Assembly (NCBI RefSeq): GCF_905220415.1
Contig: NC_059544.1
Span: forward strand, 7,814,501-7,878,500
Direction: 5' to 3'
DNA length: 64,000 nt
Source: Colias croceus
Lineage: Eukaryota; Arthropoda; Insecta; Lepidoptera; Pieridae
Shown: piece by piece, positions 11,406 to 40,937 of the stretch
How the letters are laid out: every line of letters begins with the position of its first letter
Numbering within the stretch: position 1 is the first letter of the stretch
Notes under the pieces: model-generated
Seen by the model: the letters and a program-made list of their open reading frames with translations, nothing else
What the model was told of the DNA's origin: nothing
Databases searched by the model: none
Made by a program: the position numbers and the translations under genes

Positions 11406-11771
11406 GGCGACTACACCACCGAAACTAGCGCCCCCCCAACATTTTATTTTTTTACTCCTAAACCAGATCAAATTTAAAAAATCTAGCTCGGTACTTTGCT
11501 AGTATATTACTTGTAGTATTTTTGGTATTACTTTTCATTATTTTGCATTCGGTAAATTAGGAGAACTTTTGATTACCGCCAAAAGTGGCCACTTTTGGCG
11601 GTAATCAAAAGTTCTCTAGAATAATGAACAGTTAGAATAGTGAAAAGTAATACCAAAAATACTACAAGTAATATACTAGCAAAGTACCGAGCTAGATTTT
11701 TTAAATTTGATCTGGTTAAGGAGTAAAAAAATAAAATGTTCGGTGGCGCTAGTTTCGGTGGTGTAGGCCTC
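11406..11771. mobile_element. nested TTAA-flanked foldback MITE
   Basis: Two arms of about 175 bp are near-perfect reverse complements meeting at the palindrome CAAAAGTGGCCACTTTTG. They are flanked by TTAA at 11402-11405 and 11772-11775. TTAA duplication suggests mobilisation by a piggyBac-type transposase. It is inserted inside the hAT element, so it is younger than that element. Confidence 0.8.
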
Positions 11772-12173
11772 TTAAATGTGTGGGTTTGGCGACACTGGTT
11801 TTCATACTAATGATGACATTATAGCACTTCTATTATGTTCTTACTGTTCTGTGATTTTGAAGATACCAAAAGTACGAGTAAAATTTAAACCATAAAACAA
11901 TATTTTAAGATCGCTATAAACATTTGGAAGTGAATATTATCTTATCAATAAAATTTTAATTTAAATGCAATACATGTATTCATGTCTTAAATGGATGATA
12001 ATAATTAATATAGGAATATATTAAAACACAGCTTGTGTATTCTTTAAAAATGTACCTGATGTATGATTTCTAGCATGTTACTTTTATGTATATAAATGGT
12101 GCTTATGCAAAGCTACAAAGTTTTGCAACATGATTGATAAATAATACATATTATTTAAAATGATTATATTGTT

Positions 12174-13444
12174 TTATTTGTAATCCAAACATTTTTCTTG
12201 CCATATTCTTTTAAACTTCCTTTGTATCTTTCGGGGTTTAGTCTTATTGGTGTCAAGATTTAGCAAACAAGTTTTTAATGCTTGCCATTGCATGAAGCTA
12301 AGATGACTGGTTAAGGCTTTGTCATTTGATTCATTCCTTAAGTTTTCCTCTTTGTTTATAAAATCTTTCAAAGAATTTATATTTGTAACTGTGTCAATTG
12401 TGTGAACAGCAGCTTTATTTTCATTGCCTAGTGGCTCATCTAATTTACCTAAAGAATTTCTAGAGACTGCTATACCCAAATCAGTCTGTTTTAGATGTAC
12501 TTCTTCACTATGAAATGTTTCCTTTATAAAAGGTAATTTTATTTCATTTTCATCAGAATTGTCTATATTTTCATTGATCTGACTTACATAATCCAAAATG
12601 TTCTCACATAAATCTCCTGAATCATCTTCCATAGCAATTGCTTCTATGTTTATTTTAATTTTACAAGTCCATTCAAAACTTCCAAGACTATTTAGATTTT
12701 TCATATCTAACCATTCTTCCAAGTCATTAGGTAATTTATAATTTGGGGGTAAAAAAGCTAAGCCTTTAATTTCAAGCTTCCCTATAACTTGATATAGCTG
12801 ATTATACCAGTTACATGAATGTTGTAACAGAACAAGTGTCATAGACCATATTCTACATAAAAGAGCATATGGCATCAAACACATCCAGTGACTTTCTCCT
12901 CGTTTAATTCTATCTAAGTAAAAAATTGCAGACTGCTTAGAGCAAACTACAATTCTTAGCATTAGTTTAGAAAATGACATTATCCTAATTAAAATATATT
13001 CTAACATTTGCCTAGTAGGTAGGTATAATTCATTGTCGTTTTCTTTCGGTAAATATGATGAAAATTTTTCTACATCCTTCAAAAGGTTTAGAGTCAAATA
13101 TTTCCTCAGTGCCGTATTTACCTTTTTAAAATTACGGTAGCCCATATCATTGCGAAATTTCTTGTCGAATTTGTATAAGAATCTGGATAATATAGCACCT
13201 TCTTTATGAAGAGGGGATTGCCTAGATAAAATCTCAATTATGTTATTTGTTGTATAGGTTAATTCTTTTAAATCTGAAATAATAACAGAAAAAGAGGGTT
13301 ATTATGCAACTAAAATAATATTTTGAATCCATAATATCAGCTATTATTTATTTCAAGCTTTATTCACCTACCTAACTTTTGTTTACAAAGAAATGTGTTC
13401 ACCGGAGGCGGTAACAAAGATTGATCATTCCATGGCTCGAGCAT
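12174..13444 (-). CDS. NEPRO: NEPRO-like nucleolar protein (DUF4477 family)
   Basis: Two exons on the minus strand: 13444-13372 (MLEPWNDQSLLPPP...) and 13273-12174. The donor GTAGGT and acceptor ATTTCAG join in phase as KQKLDLKEL. The protein is 390 residues. It opens with a short Pro-rich N-terminus followed by an all-helical domain with Leu-rich segments (QMLEYILIRIMSFSKLMLRI, HWMCLMPYALLCRIWSM, LLQHSCNWYNQLYQ). A charged linker and a basic C-terminus (KPRKIQRKFKRIW) follow. This order resembles the nucleolus and neural progenitor protein family, which in vertebrates is nucleolar and linked to RNase MRP/P and rRNA processing. The assignment comes from remembered family features, not alignment, so function is provisional; that it is a gene is well supported. 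Confidence 0.7.
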
Positions 13445-13990
13445 TTTATATTCTTGGCGGGTAATGATTCTTTCTTATAGAAATTTCATTAATTAATTGT
13501 TAATAATCGCTTTTTTAATAACGTGAACTCGAAACAGTTTTTAGGTTAATACCAAAGAGTATAATGTATATGCTAATACCATGTAAATATTGTAAACAAT
13601 GTAGTGTCAAGTGTGGCAATGTCATTGTCTGTTGTCAATGTCAATTTTTTTTTAAGATTTATTGGCCTGGAGTGCCTGGAGCCGAGGCCTGGAGGCGCAA
13701 TCATTTTTTACTAGTTTGCCGAGTTTGCCAGCTTTAAATCGAAGAAAAAAATAAGAGGCTAATTTCAGTAGATAAAAATGTTGTCTAACGAAAAAGATTT
13801 CAAAGAGATGTCGTTTATAGTTGAGTTTGAACAATACTAAACATACTAAAGTATTGGCATTTCTGTAAAGGATTGAAAGAAAAAAAAACCTTTTCTTCGC
13901 GTTAGTATATTGTAAAAGTGTAAACTACCTCAAAATTACATTATTTGTAATAGTTATTTTATACAGCTTTGGTATTGTAGGTGGAATCCA
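13445..13990. promoter_or_regulatory. NEPRO-like promoter region and GPB5 downstream flank
   Basis: Contains GTGTCAAGTGTGGCAATGTC and TTGTCAATGTCAAT at 13601-13645, the motif cluster shared with other housekeeping starts here. I see no TATA box near the NEPRO-like ATG. No coding exon is seen, and the short minus frame at 13652-13834 has no support. Confidence 0.45.
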
Positions 13991-14647
13991 TTATTCCATA
14001 TCTTCCAGTTGTTCTCGCATCAAGCCTTCGAAAATGGTAGAGTCTGGTGGGAGCCATTCACAACTAGTGTCTTCTGATGAACATACCTTTATAATAAAAA
14101 AAAAACAATTTAAGAAATATTTTTTTAACTGGATGAAGACAATTCCAAAAATATTTACCTGACATTTACAGCTAGCCGCTTCAACGTAATGATAGACTTC
14201 TGTTCCGGGTTCTACTCCAGGGTCACAATGACGTAACTTGACTGAAGAGTGCTTCCTTTCACCATGAACACATACAGGGTGATGAGATTCTTTGTAAGGG
14301 AACTGCCAATGAGATATCTGGAAATATATAAAAAAATATATATTGTACTTTTCCCATGTCTATGATACTTTTTATTGGAAGAGTACGGCTGTACTCTTCC
14401 AATTAAAGGTAGTATAGATAGTAGATAGAAAGCCCACACATACTTCGTAGGACAAACAATAACCCCAACAGGACATGATTTTAACTTCATCCCAGCATCG
14501 TAGGCCGTTGAAATCAGTTTGCACAGCTTTATGAGAGTATCGCTTAGGTTTACACCTGGCGCTAGATGGTGCACCACAACAGGAAATAATTAAGCACCAT
14601 AATGTTAGGACAAGCAATGTAACGCATATTTTACTCCTAACACTCAT
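13991..14647 (-). CDS. Gpb5: glycoprotein hormone beta-5 (thyrostimulin beta subunit)
   Basis: Three minus-strand exons: 14647-14444, 14317-14159, 14086-13991; all phases agree, giving 152 residues. A signal peptide with a strong hydrophobic core (VTLLVLTLWCLIISCCG) precedes a cystine-knot domain with ten cysteines. Diagnostic words are DFNGLRCWDEVKIMSCWGYC, SHWQFPYKESHHPVCVHG, LRHCDPG and ASCKCQVCSSEDTSCEW. GPB5 is secreted and pairs with GPA2 to activate the LGR1 receptor; in insects it is a neuroendocrine signal linked to ion and water balance. A TATA box stands 115-120 bp upstream of the ATG. The alpha partner, often adjacent in arthropods, is not in this window. Identity is strong because of the CWGxC and SHHPVC motifs. 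Confidence 0.92.
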
Positions 14648-14761
14648 TTTGGGATTTAGTAGAAATCTTGTAAGTCTTTGTTTGCAATATATTTCTTTAA
14701 CACAAAACTTCTCTAAGTATGATTTAATTCTGACTGTACCTACTCCTCTAGAATCCGAGCT

Positions 14762-14769
14762 TTTTATAG
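14762..14769 (-). promoter_or_regulatory. TATA box of GPB5
   Basis: The minus strand reads GCGCCTATAAAAAGCTCGG. It lies about 115 bp upstream of the GPB5 ATG, which allows a normal start site and an 80-90 nt leader. It is the clearest TATA box in the window. Confidence 0.65.
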
Positions 14770-15024
14770 GCGCAAAGTAGACGTCATGGTATTACTTCCA
14801 TGTCAATACACATCACGACAGTATACAAACCATTAGGTTGATGATTGCGCTGGATAAAAATACTCTTGGAATACATTAGAATATTAAGTATACAATTATA
14901 AATATTTTGTTACATTTAACATTTATTACATTTTCTTACTTAGGTTCTATTATCTAAATTAAGTGCTTTTATACAAGTTTTATACATATAAGCACTATAT
15001 ATAAAAATATCATTAAGTCTGCAC

Positions 15025-15425
15025 AGGCGATTATTCCGTAACTTTTGCAGATAGGTATCAAAAAACTTTAAATTGAAATCGAAAGTATTTTACCGATTTT
15101 ACCGAATGAGTAAAATGACAATAATTACTTTTTAAAAATATAACGAGAAGTATGTAAACATTTAACTATAAACACTCCCATACATTTTGTATGAGATATG
15201 AATATATCCCATGTAAGTATTTGTAATATGAAAAATTTTAGTTTTTTCGAAAATCTGCTTTGAATATAAAATGTAGGTACGGGAAATAAAATGTACAGGG
15301 TTTTAAATTATATAACGTTTTATTCCTAAAAGTTATTATTGCCATTTTACTCAATAGGTACTTTATATATCAATTAAAAGTTTTTTGATATCTGCAATAG
15401 ATACGGATAACGGAATAATCACTTA
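15025..15425. mobile_element. MITE with about 50-bp inverted ends
   Basis: GATTATTCCGTAACTTTTGC...ATCAAAAAACTTTAAATTGA at 15029-15078 returns inverted at 15369-15421. The interior is AT-rich and non-coding. It lies upstream of the GPB5 promoter. Confidence 0.6.
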
Positions 15426-15538
15426 TTATGCACATAGGTATACACCCGGTATATTTTACCGATATAATTAGTTTTTCGATACACCCGATATAATTATTAT
15501 GAACTTTCCTACAAATTTGCGTACATGTCTTTTATTTT

Positions 15539-15660
15539 ATGGTTGCCTGGAAGAGATTGCTTGTAAGCAATAAGGCCGCCTAATGTATACATACTTTCTA
15601 AGTTAATGTGTCATTTCATTTCGGTTCCTGATAAAATAATATGTACAATGAAGTATCATA
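15539..15660 (+). mobile_element. non-LTR retrotransposon 3' tail, copy 1
   Basis: Contains GGTTGCCTGGAAGAGATTGC, GCAATAAGGCCGCC and a terminal ACAATGAAGTAT. The same ordered blocks occur at 26574-26695. This is a common lepidopteran LINE 3' end; only the tail is present. Confidence 0.6.
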
Positions 15661-16622
15661 AATAAAATAATAATGAATAATGTAGGTAGTTTCCTGTTCG
15701 AATATAATTTAATCTGGTAGGTATGTATTGGTATGTATCACAGACCACAGTATGTATCTATTATTTCAAATATATTAAATATAAATAATAGGTCTGTATT
15801 TTGATGACAACTTTATTTATTAAAATCAATTGACAGTCAATTCTCAAATAATTAAGCTGAAAACTCAATTTTTTGTAAATATATTAGGTTCTTATCTTTA
15901 AAATCTTTTAAAATAATGTAGGTAGTCTGGCAAAGACGTGTTCTCGGCTGTTCAGTTTTTTAAAATACGATTCAATTAGAATTTTCTATCAGGTAATTTG
16001 ACTAGCCTTCAAAGTTCATGCACTTAACTATTTAATATTATACTTATAAATTTAAATCATATGAGATAAAGCTGGAGTAGAGTCAAGTGTCAACAATAGA
16101 AATAATATTATGATTACTTTTTGAACAGAACTTCCGTAAACCAAAATTATGATTGAAATTGGTGTATCTGATAGGTCCATGATAGGAACCCAAGGAAATT
16201 ACGGCCACCCATTTGGTAAGTAAATATAGTTAATTACTATGATAAATAAAGAACATTATGATTTAAAATAAAAAGCTTAAACTTTTACTAATACATAATA
16301 AGTTTTATTATAAACCATAATAATTTTATCTATATAGAAATACATCGCATATTTTAATTTGGTAATGTTTACTTATGTTTACTTGTAACTTTAGTGTAAT
16401 TTTTTTGTCTTTTTCTAATGACGGCTGTCAAAAATTTCATAATCGATATGTCAATGTCAATCAGTCATTGTCAATTCCAATCCAAATGGAAATTCGAAAA
16501 TGATGCACTTTCACTTTGCACGCAGTGTTATGCTAGACATAATAAATTAAATGTTTATGTAAATGAAACAATTTTTGAACTAATATTAATTATTTAACTA
16601 AATTTATAAATAAACAACTGCT
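15661..16622. promoter_or_regulatory. intergenic region ending in LRRC40 promoter
   Basis: Mostly AT-rich with no solid exon. At 16424-16473 the words GGCTGTCAAA, ATGTCAATGTCAATC and CATTGTCAATTCC cluster, 150-200 bp before the LRRC40 ATG. No TATA box. A short ATG-opened frame at 16149-16218 ends at a good donor, but no partner exon was found. Confidence 0.5.
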
Positions 16623-35095
<18,473 letters not shown>

Positions 35096-37892
35096 TTCGA
35101 ACGTTCTCAATTCGAAATCTTTTAACGTTCCGAAAAAAAAGAAGATAAACGTTAAAAAAGTAAATAAAAAAAAATGTTCCAAAAAAGCACAATTCAAATT
35201 CGGAACACCGCTTTTCTTGACTGCTTTGACGTATTTAAAGCACTACGAAGAAAATGCTGGCTGAAAATATATACAAGCTTCTTAAGCGATTTTTGCTTTT
35301 TTTGATGTGTATTGAGTGCGTGTGAAATATTTTTATGAATTATGAAATCGCGAGCACTTAACTTTATATATTATATCCGATATGTATATCCGGGACGTAT
35401 CAAATTTGATTGGTTGTGAAATTTAAGATATTCATATTAAAAAGTGACGCTCAAAATATTGGTGCCAAATATTGGTATGGCCATTGAAGAATATGTTGAA
35501 AGGTTTTGAATTGAGAATGGGCAAAGAAAGTCTTTGATATGGGAAAGTAATTATTTTTGAACGAGTTGAATTTAATATTCTGAGCAAAAGGATTTAATAA
35601 AAATGATTACTCTTGTTTAATCAAAGACTTTTAGAAACAATAAATAAAAGTTGAGATGTTAATGTTCAAGAAATGAAAATTATGAAGTATTTACATATGT
35701 CGGGAAGATATTTTTTGTTGCGTATTTATATTTGATTTGTATTAGTGATTGTAATTATAAAAAATCAACCAAAGCTAAAATTACCAAAAGATAATTGTTT
35801 TGTACCTGATTACCGCCGAATATATTATTTGTTATATTTTTTATTTGTTAAATTTGTTGATTATTGGAATATTTTGAATGTATTGAACGATTTATTTGAT
35901 AAATTAACGAAATATTGTTATTATTCAGTTCCTAGCTTGAATTATTCCTGACATTTTTAAGGTTTTCGTACTAATTATCATGTGTGTTTTTTGACTATTC
36001 AAAGTGCATATGTATTTGTGACTGTATTACTTAAAAAAAAGTATTATGTTAATATAAAATATATCATTGATTATGTCGATCAAGTGTAATGTTGGTCAGA
36101 ATTAAAAGATAACATGCTATGGTTAAAGTATAATAAATACCTACATAATATTACATATTATATGATATTAACAAGTATACAAAAAAATCTACTAGTCATA
36201 GGAGGCAATCATCATTTAAAATGTTTATGGTTTTTCCTTGTGCTTAGAATATAGCCATCACCGCTTATTATTTGTTTTTATTTTATTTGTATTCTTTAAA
36301 ATCTACATGGTGTTGAATAGTGTGCCATCTTTTTTGCACGTTATAAGTTAATTAACAGTAAATATAACAATACATTGATATTTATAGTTAAATAATTATT
36401 AATATAAAACAAAAAAAAACTAACAACAAAACTTATTTTTATAATAAATAATAATCATACACACTAACGATAATAATATTTTTGTTACGTCTTAAAGTAA
36501 ACATATAGCCAAACAAAGTAATAAGTAATAGTAATCTCTAATTCATTGCAGTTGAGGTCCAAAATAATATCACAATATACAGTTACAACCCGTAGGAAAA
36601 CTTCATACATACATTCTCATATCATAAATCATAATACCCTTACGATTCTCGTAAACACGCTTACTTGTGTGCGTGAGGCATTCGGACGTTTGTATGAAGT
36701 TTCCCTACTGGCTAGCTACTAGTTATTATTCTGTGCTACTGGTTGCATCTGTATATTGTGATAATATTATGGAAATTGTTAAGGCAATAGTTAAAATTAC
36801 AAATTATAGACAATAATAATTCTATTTTGGGGTTGCACGTACGAATAATTTCCATAGACAAGAGTTTCATATGATTGTATTCCATTAGATTCAGATACAT
36901 TTAGATTTAAATAGTTTTGTTAGCTTTTAAAACACAGTAATAAAAAGAATCATTTTCTATTTCAATAATTGTATGAAAATATATTTTCTTGCCTTACGTA
37001 CCTTACACACGGCAAGGTAAACTTCGCTAATCATGTCTGTCAATGCCTGCTTCTTAAGATATTTTGATAACTTTGAAAATTATATTCAGATTTAAGAAGA
37101 GTAAAGTCATATATTTGAAAACGTTGATATTTCTACAAATTGTTGTTATTGCATTGATTCCAGGAGATATATTTGCATTCATGAAAATATGTTGAATGAA
37201 TAGATGTAATATTTTTGTAATTCTGAATAAAATACTAGTCTGAAATATAACACTCGTATAAATAATGAAGCCTAAACCAAAATGTAATTCGCTATGAAAG
37301 ATCACCCGACAGTTAAACAGTTATAAAAAGTTTTTTAGAAAGATATTAAAATAAAATTATGAATTGTTTACAAATTCGCAAATTTATAGTATTGTACCGT
37401 AGTTGCCTAAACTCTAAAGCAATAAAACACATTCATATTGTACCTGGTAGCTTAGCAATCTAGCTAAATAGCTTATTTACCACTTTGCTATTGCAAATGC
37501 CATTTCGTGTTAATGTGAGAGTAAATTATAAGTTGTTTTGATCATAATCATAAGCGCACAATAAATTATTTATCGCTAGCACTGTTGTTTTATTGCCATC
37601 ACAAAAACCCTTTATTGGACATCGTATGAAATAGTGTCATTTTTTTTGTAGGACTGTCATATACGTGAAAGTAAGTATGTGAAGAAGGGAGTTGGAGAGA
37701 GGAGGATCTTTCGTCCAAAATTGACCGATTAGATATGTATGAAATTTTGTATCTAAGACTTACATTAGTCTGGTTATATATTATATAACTTGAATCTTAC
37801 CTAGAATCTTTAATCCGGGTAACACGAAATAGATTTTCCTGTCATCATTCCGATACATATTATGAAATGTTTTATTATAACTTTTAAATAGT
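35096..37892. other. LRRC40 3' UTR and gene-poor region
   Basis: AT-rich. AATAAA occurs at about 35640 and several later sites. A short inverted pair (GTAGGAAAACTTCATACATA at 36586 and its complement near 36692) suggests a small MITE. No exon is supported: the frames at 35745-35951 and 37054-37305 have no splice or domain evidence. Confidence 0.4.
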
Positions 37893-38510
37893 CCTTGGGC
37901 CTTAGACAAACGTACGTAACGCCATGGAATAGAAACTGCTAACGCTAATTATTGACATAAGCTCTTGACATTTTGGTAATGGTTCGATCACACTACCAAC
38001 GACGCAGACGACCACGACCAAAGTTCCAATCTTGCCGAAATTTGTTCAAAATCAATATTAAAATCTCCCGTCATTCTGGTACTCAGGAATAAAAAAATTC
38101 GAGGTCAATTAATAAAAAGAAATAGGGTTTTTTGCGATTTTCGCCGAGACGGTAAGTTTATCATACAATCACCTGAACCAAAATTGTATATAATCTAATT
38201 ATCTATAAAAAAGGTTAAATACATTTTTTTCTAGGAGCCACCGTTTCTATGAAAAACCTGTTTGTTTATCCATTGATCTCAAAATTTTTTTTTCCAAACA
38301 CCAATACGACAGGAAATTCTTAAATTTCATTTTTAATTGTGTTTTGCACAATTTTATTTAATTGCGACTGGATGAAAATTTTGTTCGTGGTCGTCGTTGT
38401 CGTTGGTAGGGTGACCGAATCCTTATGCAAAACATCATACGCTTATGTCAATTTCTATCGATAGCGTATTCTATTCCTTGGCGTTTTGCCGTTTGGCTAA
38501 GGCCCCTTGA
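37893..38510. mobile_element. foldback MITE with long inverted ends
   Basis: The left end (GGGCCTTAGACAAACG, GGAATAGAAACTGCTAACGC, ACTACCAACGACG) returns inverted at the right (CGTTGGTAGGGTGACC, TATTCTATTCCTTGGCG, GTTTGGCTAAGGCCCC). The arms are about 140 bp with some divergence. The middle is non-coding. Confidence 0.75.
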
Positions 38511-39342
38511 ACACCATAGATCAGTTCACAGTTTTTATTTGGCTCGTCTGTCTACGCACGCGATCGGCTTGCATTCTTCGGTGAAGCATTAGCATAACAA
38601 TACTGAATGTAGTCGAATTAACATAACAGATTACTTTTATAGGTCATAGAATAAATGGTGGCATGCTAAAGTATGGTTTTTAATATAATTTATTTATCGA
38701 CTATTAGACTTTATTTGGAGTGACGTTCAGAATTCAGATAATTTGTCATGATTTTACGAGTGTTTGGAATTATACCTACCTATAACTAGTTACATGCATT
38801 ACTATAGTTTCCTGTCAACTTAATGGGCTAAAATATGCAGCTTATTCTCGTACGTAGTCCCGAAAGGTCCTGCCTGAAAATCCCGTCAATCCTGAAATCC
38901 TCTACCATATGCTAACTTAGAACCAAAGGGCTGGCAGTCCAAAGTTTAAACATGAAGTGATTGACATTGTACAGGCACAAATTTACACAATATTGTCTAG
39001 CCGTAAACCCTTCATTATATTCTATCAATAGGAGACGGATATCAAGATCCTCACCAATTATGCAAATTACCAGCATGATGAAATTGACAAACGAGCATAC
39101 TTAATATTATGACGGATGGTTTCGTAATGATGCGAAATAAAATGCTGGTTATCGGTAAAACATAGTGGCTCTGTTATTACTGGAAGCACTTCGCCCGTAT
39201 GCCGTGGCCGTTACAAAATACGTAGTTTGTCGTCAAACGAGCGTATTATCATTCGTTTTCACTATCGTTGACTCGTCATTCTATTGTAAATTGTCTGTAA
39301 AACCATAATAACTGCAAGGTCGTGGTGAGGAGTGGGGACCGG
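38511..39342. other. intergenic, nothing recognised
   Basis: No exon, repeat family or promoter motif that I can support. Confidence 0.35.
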
Positions 39343-39350
39343 CACATGAC

Positions 39351-40561
39351 CAGAGGCGGCTCGTGACAAAATTTTATGGGTGTTCACTTGAAATAAAACA
39401 CTGAAAATACCTACATGGTTTAATTAAAAAAATACTTATAAAGGAAATGCATAGGTACGTCTTTCTTTTTGGTGTGCAATAATATCTATAACTTGACACA
39501 ATCTATTAACCTTCGTAAAATATGTCTGTTTTTATCGACACGGTCATTGAACTCGCGTATTGACTTTCGGTACGCGGAATCTAGTGCTTTACGAATGTCT
39601 TGTCATTCGATAGACGCCAATTGCAGTTCATTCAACAAATGGTACCTACCGAGATTGTGAATGTTTTTTCATCTTGATTGAAAGATGAGCTAAGTCGTCA
39701 ACGCCCGTTTCAGTCCAAGCACTCTCACCTCCGCCGGCCGCGCCCGCTTCAAATAAAAGACACGGAAAACAAAATATTTTGTTGCTTTCATGTTCATCAC
39801 AACCACACAACCACGGTGTTTTCACATATTATTCGGATTTAAACACACGCGTATATGTTTTCGTTTTTGTCGTACATTTTTGCGTAAGGTCAAGTCCAGG
39901 CCGTGGCGGTCCCTTAGCTTTCAATTCAAGTCGAATTTGTAACGTTTTAACACACTTTTTAATGAACGCCACATTATAATTGTCCATTTTAACACTCACA
40001 AGTAATACTGATAACTACAGGCTATTTCAACAGTCAACACGTATCTTATGATTTTAATAAGAAAATTCCCGAATATAGGTACATTCGCGCGCGTGCAAGT
40101 TGACTAGAGTGTTTGTTTATATAGTTTGAGTGGCAACCTCGCGCGCAATCGCTGTCTTGTGGCGCGCGGTAAAAACGAACCGGCAACGTTTGCGGGAGCG
40201 GCGCTCCGAATTTTGCTATTTTTTCATAGAAAATCTTCTGTTTCACGCGCAGGACTCTGACAAAACTATCTCTTTCACTCCTATTGGATTTCGTATTAGA
40301 AAATGTACTAAATATTTTTTCATTGGAGCGCAATCGTCAGCGCTCCGCTACGCGCGTTATATAATACAGTATTATAACTACAGGTGTATGGAATGATGGA
40401 ATGATGGATATATTCATTGGTATTGCCAGTAGTTTTTTACGATTACGATTGATTTTAAATAGTAATAATTAATATTAATAATGAAATTAAGGAGTATGAT
40501 TTTATTATAATTATTTATGGGAGTTCACTGCACCAGCGCTCCTTAGGGCGAGCCGCCTCTG
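39351..40561. mobile_element. hAT-like DNA element (CAGAGGCGGCTCG ends)
   Basis: It starts CAGAGGCGGCTCG and ends with the exact complement CGAGCCGCCTCTG. Both sides are flanked by the 8-mer CACATGAC (39343-39350 and 40562-40569). At 1211 bp it is too short for a full transposase, and the internal frames show none of its motifs. This is the textbook structure of a non-autonomous hAT element. Confidence 0.9.
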
Positions 40562-40937
40562 CACATGACGGCTGCACTTTGATTTCAGTATACAGTTGTT
40601 TAAACGCGTTACGTGCATTCGGAAAATTGTTTTCCACGACGAATTTACTACCGCAATAGTTCGACGTAGGTACATTGCGATGCAATTTCTTTAAACTCTA
40701 GTCTCATTGTACTTTTGAAAGAATACATAAGTAAATAGAAGACGTCAGTATGTTTATTCAGCTGTATCTGCGTTATTCATAGAAAATTATACGAGGATAG
40801 AGAGACATTTTTAAACCTCGTTTGAAATTATCATTTTAAATTAAATTACTTGATGATGAACATTACGGAAGGAGAAATAGTGCGTCCGCGAGTTGTAAAT
40901 TAGTTAAGTTACCGAGCGCATGTGAATAGTGTAAACA

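Larger units (their letters stand above)
10176..11853. mobile_element. hAT-like DNA element with 8-bp target duplication
   Basis: The ends are inverted repeats of about 30 bp beginning CACAGAACAGTAAGAACATA. They are flanked on both sides by the same 8-mer ATTTTGAA (10168-10175 and 11854-11861), the duplication length made by hAT transposases. No transposase ORF is present, so it is non-autonomous. It contains a promoter-like segment with a first-exon-like ORF (10363-10411) and a nested TTAA foldback (11406-11771). Confidence 0.85.

Noticed and set aside
16149..16218. Short ATG frame ending at a GTAAGT donor upstream of LRRC40
   Set aside because: No matching downstream exon before LRRC40, whose own ATG gives a family-like N-terminus. 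Kept only as a remark.
37054..37305. 83-codon minus frame, hydrophobic
   Set aside because: AT-rich codons (Ile, Phe, Asn) as expected by chance; no acceptor, donor or signal-peptide logic.
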